Source: CAYZMS01 sp964479625
GTDB taxonomy: Bacteria; Bacteroidota; Bacteroidia; Chitinophagales; Saprospiraceae
Direction of reading: 5' to 3'
Length of the DNA: 64,000 nucleotides
NCBI GenBank assembly: GCA_964479625.1
Contig: CAYZMS010000022.1
Coordinates: forward strand, 10,068-74,067
In this document: piece after piece, positions 26,167-36,272 of the stretch
How positions within the stretch are numbered: the first letter of the stretch is position 1
Layout: every line of letters begins with the position of its first letter
Program-made: the position numbers and the translations under genes
Notes under the pieces: generated by a model
What the model saw: only the letters and a program-made list of their open reading frames with translations
The model's database searches: none
Told to the model about the DNA's origin: nothing

Positions 26167-29100
26167 CTACTCCATCCCTATTGGCTTAAAGTCCTGGAAC
26201 AACGAATATTCCATCCCTTCTACCATTTCCCGGTAGTCCTTAAAATCGGTGGCGAAGAAGGAATTGACCTTTTCGAGTACTTCCTCCGTATGGTTGCGTG
26301 CATGGGCTACCGTTCGCTCCATGGCCTGGGTAACGCCACCGGTATTGCCCCGAAAATAACCCCTGACTCTTCTCAGAGTGCTGGTGAGGTTGGTGTCATC
26401 CCCTTGTATCCCTTTTGTATCCTCGGGCATCATGTACAGTTTTTCGAGTTCATCCAGTTTTTTAACCAGGGTCTTACCCATTTCCATAATCTTTTCCCGT
26501 GTACTGTCTGGAAGAGTTGCCAGACTTTCATTGACGCGATCAATGGTTGAGCGGCCGTCCTTAATTGCTTCGAAGCCGGCTGTAGCCGATTCTAGTATAC
26601 TTTCGTACTCGGCATAGAGTGCTGCTCGTGCCTCCATATTTTGGACGTTCATGTCCACCCTGGGATCGGTAAGCACCGTGACCATAGTCGAATCCTTATG
26701 ATCTCCTAATTGCACAACCACCTTATAATCGCCGGGCATTACGGGTGCTCCTCCAGGCGGATCATCCGATCGGCGTTCCCCTCTGGAAGGAAATGCCACT
26801 CCGTTTTGATCGAGTCCCCAATATATTCGGTTTAAGCCGGTATCCAGCTTGGTGCTCCAGTTACGGACCGTATCCCCCTGGCTGTCGAAAACGACGATTT
26901 GGGCTTCTTTCGGTTTTTTCCCTTTTGATTTTTTTGACTCTTCCTCCTCCTCAGCTTCATCCATGGAACCTGGATTATTCCAAAGACTGAGCATGGCTCC
27001 AGTTCTACGGTTATCTCCAACAAACATACCATCAGCGGTAAACCGAACACCTGTAAATGATTTTCGGGCAGCCAGGTAGGCATCCGGTGCTTCAAACATT
27101 GCCAGGGGTTTTTCCAATACAGCCCCCTGCGTGCGGGCGATCTCCCGAAGAGGACGAATGTCATCCATTATCCAGGCGGCCCGGCCGAAGGTTCCGATGA
27201 TCAGGTCGTGTTCCCGGGGGTGGATCTGAAGATCGCGTGTGGATACGGCAGGGAACCCCTGGGTCCACTGCTGCCAGTTCTGACCTTTGTCGAAAGAGAT
27301 GTACAAACCATAATCCGTACCCAGGAAAAGCAGATGCTCTTCTATGGGGTCCTGTACGATGGAAAGGGCGTGGCCGTTGGCCTGGGTTTCATCGACGATC
27401 TGTTTCCAATTCCTGCCATAATTGGTGGTGTGGAAAGCCATAGGACGCCAGTCGTTTCTTCGATAATCGTTAACAATGACAAAGGCTTCCCCTTCATTTT
27501 TATCGGATAATTCGATAAACGGGATCCAACTACCTGCTTTTACTCCGGGTAGTCTGTCTGAAGTGTTGGTCCATGTTGCTCCGCCGTCCCGGGTGACTTG
27601 TAGCATACCATCGTCAGTGCCTACCCAAATGACGTCCTGGTTCAAGGTGCTGGGTGCAATAGCCAGAATAGTGGTATGGTTTTCGGCTTCGGTATCGTCA
27701 ATGGTTAGGCCTCCGCTGAGGTGTTGTTGTTGTTTTGTACTGTCGTTGGTGGTCAGGTCGGGAGAAATGATGTTCCAACTAGTGCCGCAATCGGTGCTGT
27801 AATGCAAAAATTGACTGCCGTAATACAAACCGCAGGGGTTGAAGGGATTCTGGGCGATCCCGGCATTCCAGTGGAAGCGCAATTCAACAGCAGGGTCCGG
27901 ATGGGTAGGCTTAATGAATTTGGAGTCTCCGGTTTCCCGGTCGACCATCCCTACATTACCGCCCTGGGACATGGCATACACATACCGGTTATCATCGGGT
28001 TTAAAAAGCACATCAAAGCCGTCTCCAAAAAAGACTTCCTGCCAGTGGGCATTGCGAATGCCTCCACTCTGCCATACATAGCTCGGGCCCACCCAGGAGC
28101 CGTTATCCTGCATGCCTCCAGCTACATGGTAGGGAATGTCCATGTCGTAACTGATATGATAAAATTGGGCCAGGGGGATATTGGTTACAAATTGCCAGCT
28201 TTCGCCCCGGTCGCGGGAAATGTTCAACCCTCCATCATTGCCTTCGATTATATAAGAAGGATCCTCCGGATGAATCCACATGGCATGGTGGTCAGGGTGT
28301 ACACCGGAGTAGGGGAGAAGGACCTCCCAGGTTTTGCCTCCGTCAATGGAATAGGTAACCAGACTGTGCAGGCTGTAAAGGCGATTTTCATTATGGGGAT
28401 CAACGAAAATATCCGAATAGTAGAAGGGCCGGTTTCCGAAATTACCTTTCGGCTTTACATCTTTCCAGGTTTGGCCACCGTCTTTCGATTGGTATAGGCT
28501 ATTCTTTTTAGCTTCCACTAGCGCGTATATAATGCTTGGATTACTGGGAGCTATGGCCAGGCCGATCCGGCCGAGATCGCCTTTGGGCAGGCCGTCTTTT
28601 TCCGTCAGACGTTTCCAGGTGTCGCCACCGTCATAGGTAATGTATAGCCCGGAGTTGGGCCCTCCGGAATTGAACGTCCAGGGCTTTCGACCATACTCCC
28701 ACATGGCGGCCAGCATCTTATTGGGATTAGTGGGATCCATGACCAGATCTGCAAGCCCGGTGGATTCATTCACATAGAGAATCTGCTCCCAGCTTTTCCC
28801 GCCGTCAGTGGTCCGGTAAACGCCCCGTTCGGGATTTGGCCCCCAGGCAGATCCCTGAGCACCCACATAGACAACATTTGAATTATCGGGATGTACGAAA
28901 ATACGATGGATGGTTTTGGTGGCTTCCAAACCCATGCAGGTCCAGGTATCTCCCCCGTCCAGGCTTTTGTAAATGCCCTGGCCGCTATTTTGGGAGTTAC
29001 GGGGATTTCCTTCTCCTGTTCCGACCCAGATGATATCCGGGTTGCGCTGATCCACGGCTACGGCTCCGACAGATTGCGTCGGTTGATCATCGAAAACCGG

Positions 29101-29331
29101 TTTCCAGTTGATCCCTCCATTCTCGGATTTCCAGACGCCGCCCGAAGCTGTGCCAGCGTAAATAATATCGGAGTCGGTTAGATCCACATCAATGGAAGTG
29201 ACCCGGCCGCTCATGCCTGCCGGCCCGATATTGCGGGGGCCCATGGCTTTAAAGCGATCCATATCAAGGGTTTGGGCGAATAGGGTGCCGGTTAGACAAA
29301 TACTCAACCAGCATGCGAAGTACTTTTTCAT
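26167..29331 (-). CDS. Exported VPS10/BNR-repeat (sortilin-like propeller) protein
   Basis: A 1054-residue exoprotein with signal peptide (MKKYFACWLSICLTGTLFAQ). Most of the chain is a run of Asp-box/BNR repeats of the S-x-D-G-G-x-T-W type (KSENGGINWKP, KSLDGGDTWTC, RTTDGGKSWEQ, ITYDGGDTWKR, QSKDGGQTWKD and more), which form large beta-propellers as in VPS10/sortilin and photosystem-assembly-like proteins. The C-terminal third (from about 760) has a FlgD-like beta domain (GDTVRNWSTKLDTGLNRIYWGLDQNG) and ends in helices. An acidic/basic linker (EAEEEEESKKSKGKKPKE) lies between. Function is unknown; such proteins are often annotated as glycosyl hydrolases without catalytic residues. I start at 29331, where the signal peptide begins; the frame is open 35 codons further. 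A paralogue lies at 46462-49533. Confidence 0.88.
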   Translation of the reverse strand: MKKYFACWLSICLTGTLFAQTLDMDRFKAMGPRNIGPAGMSGRVTSIDVDLTDSDIIYAGTASGGVWKSENGGINWKPVFDDQPTQSVGAVAVDQRNPDIIWVGTGEGNPRNSQNSGQGIYKSLDGGDTWTCMGLEATKTIHRIFVHPDNSNVVYVGAQGSAWGPNPERGVYRTTDGGKSWEQILYVNESTGLADLVMDPTNPNKMLAAMWEYGRKPWTFNSGGPNSGLYITYDGGDTWKRLTEKDGLPKGDLGRIGLAIAPSNPSIIYALVEAKKNSLYQSKDGGQTWKDVKPKGNFGNRPFYYSDIFVDPHNENRLYSLHSLVTYSIDGGKTWEVLLPYSGVHPDHHAMWIHPEDPSYIIEGNDGGLNISRDRGESWQFVTNIPLAQFYHISYDMDIPYHVAGGMQDNGSWVGPSYVWQSGGIRNAHWQEVFFGDGFDVLFKPDDNRYVYAMSQGGNVGMVDRETGDSKFIKPTHPDPAVELRFHWNAGIAQNPFNPCGLYYGSQFLHYSTDCGTSWNIISPDLTTNDSTKQQQHLSGGLTIDDTEAENHTTILAIAPSTLNQDVIWVGTDDGMLQVTRDGGATWTNTSDRLPGVKAGSWIPFIELSDKNEGEAFVIVNDYRRNDWRPMAFHTTNYGRNWKQIVDETQANGHALSIVQDPIEEHLLFLGTDYGLYISFDKGQNWQQWTQGFPAVSTRDLQIHPREHDLIIGTFGRAAWIMDDIRPLREIARTQGAVLEKPLAMFEAPDAYLAARKSFTGVRFTADGMFVGDNRRTGAMLSLWNNPGSMDEAEEEEESKKSKGKKPKEAQIVVFDSQGDTVRNWSTKLDTGLNRIYWGLDQNGVAFPSRGERRSDDPPGGAPVMPGDYKVVVQLGDHKDSTMVTVLTDPRVDMNVQNMEARAALYAEYESILESATAGFEAIKDGRSTIDRVNESLATLPDSTREKIMEMGKTLVKKLDELEKLYMMPEDTKGIQGDDTNLTSTLRRVRGYFRGNTGGVTQAMERTVAHARNHTEEVLEKVNSFFATDFKDYREMVEGMEYSLFQDFKPIGME

Positions 29332-29481
29332 GTTAATCCAGGTTTTATAGGAAAAAACGGTGTGGAGATAAAAATAAGAAAAAAGCATAGAGGGGATAGT
29401 TTGGCATGACCACGTTAAGTGGCTAAAATTAGCCATAATGCTTAGAAAGATCGTGTGCCAGTTTCCAAGTAAAAGCAGTTT

Positions 29482-31599
29482 TCAAAACCCACCCATTCGC
29501 TTTTCCACCTCGGGGTCCATCTCCCGGGCTTTTTGTCGGTAGGCTTCGCCCTGGGCGGCATCCCCTATGCCGTAATAGGCCGTACCAAGGTTAAACCAGG
29601 CATCCGCTAATTCAGGGCGGGCTTCGGCGGCTTGTTTAAAGAACTTCACCGCTGCCTCTGCATTCCCCTGCACGCCATGGGCTACACCCAACAAGCGGAG
29701 GGTCTCATAATCTTTCGGCCGAAGGCGGTTGGCCGTGTTGAGGTATTGAAAGGCCAGGCCCATATTTTGAAGGCGTTCCCCGGCATCCCGACCACCTTCC
29801 TGGTAAGTAATGAGGAGGTTATTGAAAGCGTCTTCATAATCGGGGTCGAGTTCAAGGGCTTTTTCATAGGCCTGTATGGCTTCCTTGTATTGCTTGAGAT
29901 AGTTGTGGGCATTGCCGAGCAATAGCCAGGCATTTTTATAAGTAGGATGCAATTCCACCGCTTTTTGAAGGTGCCCGACCGCTTCCAGCCGCATATTTTG
30001 TTGCTCGCGGGCGTTGGCTTCCTCCAGGGCCTGTGTCAACAACTCCCCGCCCATTGCATTCCTAAGTTTCGCAGACCTGGGGGAGGTGGCTATATCCGTA
30101 CTGAATAGGGTGAAATTATTGCTCCAGGCAGTATTTCTGCTTTCAGTCTTGATCGAAAACAAAAGCGCTGTCAGTCCAAGGATCAAAAGAGGCACCCGAA
30201 GCTGCGACCAGTTTTTTAACTCTTTTTTCCCGTTGAGCAAAATGGCCAGGCGCCAACCCAAAACAGCTACCCCCAGGGCCCAGCCGACGGAGGGCATGAA
30301 CAACAAGCGCTCCGCCATATGGGTCCCGATAGGAAAAACAATATTCGAAACCAGCGACAGCGGAAGCAGATAGGCCCAAATGGCAAAGCTTAAATGATCC
30401 CTTTTCCCAAGGCCCACCAAACCCCAAACTAGCAGCCCTGCATAGGCGAAAAAAGACAATAACACCCGCCAGTCCGTCCATTGCATAAAGTCAATATGCT
30501 TCGGGTAGTAATCGTGGGTAAGGGGATGCGGAAAAAACAGGATTTGCAAATACCTCCCAAGAGTATAGGTTACGGTTGCCAGGCGCTCCGAAGGAGAAAA
30601 GGGCACATAGCGGCCATTCTCCCATTTGAGGTAGGGGTTATTCATTAACTCCATGGGGGGAGCTCCAAAAGAGGGGCCCAGGATGGAAGACCGGATACCC
30701 AAAAATACCATGGCAGCCAGGATGAGGGGGATACTCATCCAAAGGTATTGACCGGCTTTTGCCCGGGTGAAAAAGTAAGCGGCAAGGGGGATGACCGCCA
30801 CATAAGTGATGGCGTTTTCTTTCGAAAGTAAAGCCAGAAAAAGCAAGCCACCGGCCAGCCAGAAAAAACGCGCCTGCTGTTCACGAATCCCCTTGATCGA
30901 AAAACATAGGGCGCCAATACTACCGATCAGGGCCAGCATTTCGTCTCTCCCCTTAATATTGGCTACCGCTTCGGTATGAACCGGATGTACCGCGAATAAT
31001 AAACTACCGGTTAGGGCCAACCAAAAGGCATAGGTCCCGAATTGCCGGGGAGGCGTCAGCATCAATAAGGTCTGGTAGAGTAACCAGCAAAGGAAGCCGT
31101 AAAGTAAAGCATTCAAAAGGTGGCTAACCAGGGGATTCGCTCCAAACAAGCTGTATTCAAGGGCAAAGGTGGCTACCGATAAGGGCCGATAACGCCCACC
31201 CGACACCAGTTTGGCCTTACCCTCCTCCTGAAAGAAGCCGAAAAAAGTATCGTGTTGGAAAATACCCCCTATGCCCGACACTCCTTGCTGGGTGAACATA
31301 TTATCAGTGATCACAATGGCGTCGTCCTGTACAAAGCTATGTCCAAGGGTGTTGGCGTACAACAAAGCCCCTACTAAAAATAAAAGCCCTCCCACTAAAC
31401 GACTATTGACGATCCAACCGGGTTGTTGATCCAGTAATTTCCCCGAAGGAATAGCGCTCTTCCCGGCGGGATTAGATGTTGCGGTTTTATTGGAGCCTGC
31501 GTTCCTGGTTTTTCCTTTTCCAGTCGGGCGGACGATTTTTTTTTCCCCGGATCTTGTAGATGGTTTTGCGCCCGGTCGATTTTTGCGTTTGGCAGCCAT
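29482..31599 (-). CDS. TMTC-like GT-C membrane protein with C-terminal TPR repeats
   Basis: A 705-residue protein. Residues 1-70 are a very basic Lys/Arg/Ser/Thr-rich cytoplasmic tail. About ten membrane helices follow, beginning VNSRLVGGLLFLVGALLYANTLG, with the first external loop carrying FVQDDAIVITDN, the acidic motif found at this place in GT-C glycosyltransferases such as TMTC and PMT enzymes. HPVHTEAVANIKGRDEMLALIG is another conserved TMTC-type loop. From about residue 535 there are four to five TPR units (AVELHPTYKNAWLLLGNAHNYL; AIQAYEKALELDPDYEDAFNNLL; AVKFFKQAAEARPELADAWFNLGTAYYG). The likely role is protein O-glycosylation or lipid-linked sugar transfer, but this is inference. I start at 31599 (MAAKRKNRP); the frame extends upstream without a good N-terminus. 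Confidence 0.82.
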   Translation of the reverse strand: MAAKRKNRPGAKPSTRSGEKKIVRPTGKGKTRNAGSNKTATSNPAGKSAIPSGKLLDQQPGWIVNSRLVGGLLFLVGALLYANTLGHSFVQDDAIVITDNMFTQQGVSGIGGIFQHDTFFGFFQEEGKAKLVSGGRYRPLSVATFALEYSLFGANPLVSHLLNALLYGFLCWLLYQTLLMLTPPRQFGTYAFWLALTGSLLFAVHPVHTEAVANIKGRDEMLALIGSIGALCFSIKGIREQQARFFWLAGGLLFLALLSKENAITYVAVIPLAAYFFTRAKAGQYLWMSIPLILAAMVFLGIRSSILGPSFGAPPMELMNNPYLKWENGRYVPFSPSERLATVTYTLGRYLQILFFPHPLTHDYYPKHIDFMQWTDWRVLLSFFAYAGLLVWGLVGLGKRDHLSFAIWAYLLPLSLVSNIVFPIGTHMAERLLFMPSVGWALGVAVLGWRLAILLNGKKELKNWSQLRVPLLILGLTALLFSIKTESRNTAWSNNFTLFSTDIATSPRSAKLRNAMGGELLTQALEEANAREQQNMRLEAVGHLQKAVELHPTYKNAWLLLGNAHNYLKQYKEAIQAYEKALELDPDYEDAFNNLLITYQEGGRDAGERLQNMGLAFQYLNTANRLRPKDYETLRLLGVAHGVQGNAEAAVKFFKQAAEARPELADAWFNLGTAYYGIGDAAQGEAYRQKAREMDPEVEKRMGGF

Positions 31600-31847
31600 G
31601 TTTTGAATGAAAATTTTCGAAAGGGGAAGGTAAAAAAAAAGTGTTACTATTGGGCCTGCTATTTGTCGACCAAAGTTTGGTAATAGGAGACGAAATAATT
31701 GGAGAAGTGTTTCAAAAAACGGGTAAGGTTGTTTAATTTTACCGGCAATATCCCTCACCTACTATTGAAAACTAGCCCATCCTTTCGGAAGGTAAAAGAA
31801 AATATGGCCTAAAAAGGGCCTGCATAATTGCTAACCAAAATTTTCAC

Positions 31848-33530
31848 ATGAAAAAACACTGCTTACTGTTTGTGTGCATTCTGCTTGTGTTACCCTTATG
31901 GGTCAGCGCCCAAGACCTGGATGATCTACCACCCGTAACTCGGGCTTACGCTTTGACAAAAGCTACTGTGATCCAAAAACCGGGTGAGAAAATGGAAGAT
32001 GCTACCGTATTGGTACGCAATGGATTAATTGAAGCGATAGGAAAAAACCTTTCCATTCCTCCGGATGCCAAGGTGATCGACGCAGATTCTATGTTTGTCT
32101 ATCCGGGCTTTATCGATGGCTTTAGTCGCACCGGGATTTCCCGGCCTGATAATGAGGACTCCGGTCAGCGTCCGGAATACGATGATCCCAATTATCCACC
32201 GAATGAAGTTGCTGGTATCACCCCGAATGCGCTTGCACGCGAGGTTTTAGATCCCAAGGAAAATTCGATCGGGAATATGCGTGAACTGGGTTTCACCATT
32301 GCTCACGTAGGTCCCCATGGTAGAATGTTGCCTGGACAGGGTGCCCTTATTGTCCTGGTTGGCGACGAGGTGGAGGATATGCTATTGCGCGATCAAACCG
32401 CTATGATCGCTCAATTTGTACCGGCTTCCCGAGGTGTTTACCCGGGAACGGTGGTCAGCGTCATGTCCAAATTTATGGAGTTGTACAAAAATGCAGAGTT
32501 GACACAGGCCTATGCCAAAAAGTATAAGGAAAACCCTGCAGGGCTGGCACGTCCAAGCAGTGATCCTGTCTACCGGGCTTTTGATCCGATAATCGATAGG
32601 GAGATGCCCGTATTTTATGTAGCTGAAGGCTTGCGTGAGGTGCACCGCGCGCTGGATTTACAGGAAGATCTTGGTTTCGACCTGGTGCTTGCGAATGTCC
32701 AACAGGGGTGGGTAGCCATGGATCGAATCAAGTCTCAGGGGGCTGCCGTATTACTTTCTCTGGAATTGCCTGACAGGCCCAAGGAAGAAAAAAAGAAAGG
32801 AGATGATGAAGCAAGCGGGGAGGAAGTCACCGACCCGGAAATGGAGATGCTCGAAAAGCGCCGTATGGAGGCCATGCAGCAATATGAAGGCCAGGCTGCA
32901 GAATATGCAGAAAGAGGGATACCCTTTGCTTTCAGCACTTTAAGCGCAAAAGCGGGGGATATACGGGCTAATCTGCGCCGTATGATCGAAGCGGGTTTGA
33001 GCGAAGAACACGCCTTGAGCGCCTTGACTACCTATCCTGCACATATGCTGGGGCTGGACAAGGTAGCGGGCACCCTGGAAACCGGCAAAATGGCTAACCT
33101 GGTCATTACGGACAAGCCCTATTTCGAAGAGGCATCCAAAGTACGGATGGTGATGGTCGATGGGCATTTATTTAAGTTCGAAGCAAAAGAAAAGAAAGCC
33201 AGTGACCCGGCAGCGATCGGCAAAGTGGCCGGAACCTGGAGTTATACTATTAATGTTCCGGGTAATACGGTTTCCGGTACTTTTGAATTTAAGGACGCGG
33301 GAGGGAGCCTGGATGGGACGATGAGTTCCGATATGGGGAGCCAGGATCTTTCGGGAGTAGCTGTAGAGGGAAAAAACATCACCTTTGCGACTAGTGTGGA
33401 CTACGGAGGCCAGAGCATGAATCTCGATTTTGACCTGACCATAGATGGCGATACTATAAATGGAACCGTACAGGTCGCGAATTTCGGCGAATTCGAAGTG
33501 ACCGGCTCCCGTCAAAAAGGTCCGGAATAA
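31848..33530 (+). CDS. Amidohydrolase-family protein lacking metal ligands
   Basis: A 560-residue exported protein (signal MKKHCLLFVCILLVLPLWVSAQ). It has the amidohydrolase plan: a small beta-sandwich (VIQKPGEKMEDATVLVRNGLIEAIGKNL), then a TIM barrel, and the closing MVDGHLFKFEA segment. Where active members carry D-x-H-x-H after the first strand, this one reads YPGFIDGFSRTGIS, without histidines. The later metal and catalytic positions are also replaced (VFYVAEG and LANVQQG instead of His-containing strands; FAFSTLSA instead of an Asp strand). A C-terminal beta domain (about 455-560, GTWSYTINVPGNTVSGTFEF and further strands) is added. It heads a three-gene operon of related proteins, 14 bp before the intact amidohydrolase. 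It is probably a non-catalytic partner, or an enzyme of altered chemistry. Confidence 0.85.
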   Translation: MKKHCLLFVCILLVLPLWVSAQDLDDLPPVTRAYALTKATVIQKPGEKMEDATVLVRNGLIEAIGKNLSIPPDAKVIDADSMFVYPGFIDGFSRTGISRPDNEDSGQRPEYDDPNYPPNEVAGITPNALAREVLDPKENSIGNMRELGFTIAHVGPHGRMLPGQGALIVLVGDEVEDMLLRDQTAMIAQFVPASRGVYPGTVVSVMSKFMELYKNAELTQAYAKKYKENPAGLARPSSDPVYRAFDPIIDREMPVFYVAEGLREVHRALDLQEDLGFDLVLANVQQGWVAMDRIKSQGAAVLLSLELPDRPKEEKKKGDDEASGEEVTDPEMEMLEKRRMEAMQQYEGQAAEYAERGIPFAFSTLSAKAGDIRANLRRMIEAGLSEEHALSALTTYPAHMLGLDKVAGTLETGKMANLVITDKPYFEEASKVRMVMVDGHLFKFEAKEKKASDPAAIGKVAGTWSYTINVPGNTVSGTFEFKDAGGSLDGTMSSDMGSQDLSGVAVEGKNITFATSVDYGGQSMNLDFDLTIDGDTINGTVQVANFGEFEVTGSRQKGPE

Positions 33531-33544
33531 GATTAGATAAAAAA

Positions 33545-34930
33545 ATGAAATCAATTATGAAAAAAATAATAATTAGCTTTTTAGGAGCAGCAATGCTGGT
33601 TTGTACCGCTTTTGCCCAGGCTCCTACCGGTGATATTTTGGTGCAAAACGCCACCGTATTAACCGTTACCAAAGGTACGCTGGAAAATACCGATGTATTG
33701 ATCCAAGACGGATTCATCAAAAAGATCGGTAAAAATCTTAAAGCCCCAAATGGGGTAGAAGTGGTGGATGCCACAGGGAAGTTCGTTATGCCTGGAATCA
33801 TCGATGCCCACTCTCATATTGCCCTGGATGTGGTGAACGATGCTTCCAAGCCCGTAACCGCAGATGTCTATGTAGGTGATGCAATCAACCCACAGGACAT
33901 TGCCATCTACCGCGCTATCGCAGGAGGTACCACTGCTGCTCATGCAATGCATGGCTCCGCCAACCCCATCGGTGGAGAGTGTGAGACCATTAAACTGCGC
34001 TATGGTCACAATAATCCCGATGCCCTGCGCATGGAAGATGCACCTCGTACCATTAAGTTTGCACTCGGAGAGAACCCCATGCGGGTACATGGAGAAGGGC
34101 GCGGCATCCAGCCTGCTACCCGTATGGGGGTAGAGCAGGTTTTCCGTTCTGCTTTTGAAGAGGCACTGGATTACAAAAGGGACTGGGCTTTATACAATGG
34201 AGCAAAAAAAGAGGGCAAAATAATGGCACCGCCTATGTACAGCGAGCGCCTGGAAACCCTGCAGGCTATTCTCGATGGTGAAATCATAGTGCATTGCCAC
34301 TCCTATCGGGCTGATGAAATCTATATGTTGTTGAATGTTCTGAAAGACTATGGCGTCAAGAAGATCGTTTTTCAACACGTAAACGAAGGCTTTAAAGTCG
34401 CACCCGAACTGGCCGAATATGGGGCAATGGCCTCTGTTTTTTCCGATTGGTGGGCCTATAAGTTCGAAGTATATTATTCAACGGCCTACAATGCAGCCAT
34501 CTTAAAAGAGAACGGTGTAGTAACCTCCATCAATTCCGATGATGCCGGTTTGATCCGCCACCTTAACCACGAAGCCGCTAAAACTCAACGCTATGGGGGC
34601 TTAAGCGATGATGATGCCCTTGCCCTTGTCACCATTAACCCGGCTATCCAATTAGGGGTAGAGGATCGTATCGGGTCTATCGAAGAAGGCAAGGAGGGAG
34701 ATCTTGCTATATTCGACAAGCACCCGCTTTCGGTCTATGCAATTAATCAGATGACGATCATTGACGGCATCAAATACTTCGACATTAATGAGGATGCAGA
34801 CGATATGCGCCTGATGCCGGATCCGGAAAAAGCCATGCCGGCTTCTTTTCTTCAGGAACGTCATAGCCACCATGGGCACAGCCATGACCGCTGCATGCAA
34901 GGTGTACTTTTTAGTTTTTCCGGGAATTAA
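33545..34930 (+). CDS. Amidohydrolase (imidazolonepropionase-like), catalytically intact
   Basis: A 461-residue exported metallo-hydrolase (signal MKSIMKKIIISFLGAAMLVCTAFAQ). The metal ligands of the family are all in place: PGIIDAHSHIA (H-x-H), IVHCHSYRADE, VFQHVNEG and the catalytic Asp in SINSDDAGLIRH. The urease-like beta-sandwich flanks the barrel at both ends (ILVQNATVLTV...; GKEGDLAIFDKHPL). Such enzymes hydrolyse cyclic amides or dipeptides (Xaa-Pro/Arg-type); the substrate is not deducible. The tail RHSHHGHSHD is His-rich and could bind metal. It is the middle gene of three homologues, with gaps of 14 and 20 bp, and is the only one with a full active site, so the flanking proteins may depend on it. 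Confidence 0.9.
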   Translation: MKSIMKKIIISFLGAAMLVCTAFAQAPTGDILVQNATVLTVTKGTLENTDVLIQDGFIKKIGKNLKAPNGVEVVDATGKFVMPGIIDAHSHIALDVVNDASKPVTADVYVGDAINPQDIAIYRAIAGGTTAAHAMHGSANPIGGECETIKLRYGHNNPDALRMEDAPRTIKFALGENPMRVHGEGRGIQPATRMGVEQVFRSAFEEALDYKRDWALYNGAKKEGKIMAPPMYSERLETLQAILDGEIIVHCHSYRADEIYMLLNVLKDYGVKKIVFQHVNEGFKVAPELAEYGAMASVFSDWWAYKFEVYYSTAYNAAILKENGVVTSINSDDAGLIRHLNHEAAKTQRYGGLSDDDALALVTINPAIQLGVEDRIGSIEEGKEGDLAIFDKHPLSVYAINQMTIIDGIKYFDINEDADDMRLMPDPEKAMPASFLQERHSHHGHSHDRCMQGVLFSFSGN

Positions 34931-34950
34931 TAATTTTCAATTCAAGACAA

Positions 34951-36261
34951 ATGGTTATTCAGAAATATAAAGTTGTACTGGCCCTTTTCCTTTTTGGAAG
35001 CATGGGCTTGTATGCACAAGTAGAAAAGGCGAAAGCTGGGGTTTTTGCATTGACGAATGCCTCTATCCAAACCGTCACCAATGGAATGATCGAAAATGGT
35101 ACGATTGTAATCGCCGATGGTAAAATCACCGGACTGGGCACCACAGTAGCTGTTCCCGCAGGTGCTGAAAAGATCGATTGCCGCGGACTGATCGTTTACC
35201 CAGGCATGATTGACGGTGGCAACACGCTAGGGCTGGTTGAGGTTAGCTCTATCTCTTTAACTAGTGATGTCAATGAGATTGGTGATATCAATCCACACAT
35301 GCAAGCACTAACGGCCGTTAACCCAAACGCGGTGGCCATACCTGTAACCCGCGTTAGTGGAGTGACGACCTCTCTTGCTGTGCCACAGGGCGGGACCTTT
35401 CCGGGAACCGCAGCATTGATCAATCTCGTTGGTTATACACCAGATCAGATGTTTGCCAATTTTAAAGCGGTCGTCTTAAATTTCCCTACACTGGGGCGGC
35501 AAGGCTGGCGCAATCGAAAAACAGATGAAGAGCGCGAAAAGGAGCGCGAAAAGAAACTCAAAAACCTGAATGCCTTCTGGGAAAAAGCGGCCTTCTACGC
35601 CAAGCTGGATTCAGCTTCCCTGGCAGGGGCTAATTTATCAGACCGGGAGTACAATCCTGCCGTTGCAGCTGTTGCTGAAGTTATCAAGGGCAATAGCCCC
35701 ATGATGATCGAAGTCAACCGGGAGAAAGACATCCGGGGAGCCATCGAATGGACAAAAGAGCAAGGCCTGAACAACGTGATCTTCAGCGGCGTAGCAGAAG
35801 GCTGGCGCGTAGCGGAAGCACTTGCCGAATCCGGCATTCCGGTGGTTACCGGGCCGGTGATCGCCCTGCCCACCCGGCCTTCTGACCGCTATGATCAGGC
35901 TTATCGCAATGCCGCCGTGATGCACGAAGCTGGCGTGAAGGTAGCCATTCGTTCGAATGATTCTGAAAACGTGCGCAACCTACCGTTCCACGCTGGCTAT
36001 GCCGCCGCTTACGGTATGGGTAAGGAAGCCGCTTTAAAAGCGGTGACTATTGTTCCCGCGGAAATTTTCGGAGTAGCTGACCAACTGGGCTCTATTGAAG
36101 TCGGTAAAAGGGCAACCCTTTTCGTAGCTGACGGAGACCCCTTCGAAACGAAAACACAGGTCAAGCACCTCTTCATTAACGGCTACAAAGTCCCGATCGA
36201 CAGTCGGCACATCCAGTTGTATGAAGAATTCCTGGATCGAACTCCAGGCTTGAAGAAATAG
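34951..36261 (+). CDS. Amidohydrolase-family protein lacking the H-x-H metal site
   Basis: A 436-residue exported protein (signal ending MGLYAQ). The beta-sandwich start (FALTNASIQTVTNGMIENGTIVIADGKITGLG) and barrel frame are those of imidazolonepropionase-like amidohydrolases, but the metal loop reads YPGMIDGGNTLGLVEV with no histidine. The later strands are MMIEVNREKDI and VIFSGVAEGW in place of the His strands; an Asp remains in AIRSNDSENV. It closes the operon of three paralogues and is followed by a long hairpin (36273-36319). Together with the first gene it looks like a conserved non-catalytic relative of the central enzyme. It could form a complex with it, or carry out metal-independent binding. 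Confidence 0.85.
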   Translation: MVIQKYKVVLALFLFGSMGLYAQVEKAKAGVFALTNASIQTVTNGMIENGTIVIADGKITGLGTTVAVPAGAEKIDCRGLIVYPGMIDGGNTLGLVEVSSISLTSDVNEIGDINPHMQALTAVNPNAVAIPVTRVSGVTTSLAVPQGGTFPGTAALINLVGYTPDQMFANFKAVVLNFPTLGRQGWRNRKTDEEREKEREKKLKNLNAFWEKAAFYAKLDSASLAGANLSDREYNPAVAAVAEVIKGNSPMMIEVNREKDIRGAIEWTKEQGLNNVIFSGVAEGWRVAEALAESGIPVVTGPVIALPTRPSDRYDQAYRNAAVMHEAGVKVAIRSNDSENVRNLPFHAGYAAAYGMGKEAALKAVTIVPAEIFGVADQLGSIEVGKRATLFVADGDPFETKTQVKHLFINGYKVPIDSRHIQLYEEFLDRTPGLKK

Positions 36262-36272
36262 TCTTGCGCAAG

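Noticed and set aside
26167..29331. Glycosyl hydrolase (common automatic name for such proteins)
   Set aside because: The chain is built of Asp-box propeller repeats and shows no catalytic acid pair I can defend. The same applies to 46462-49533.
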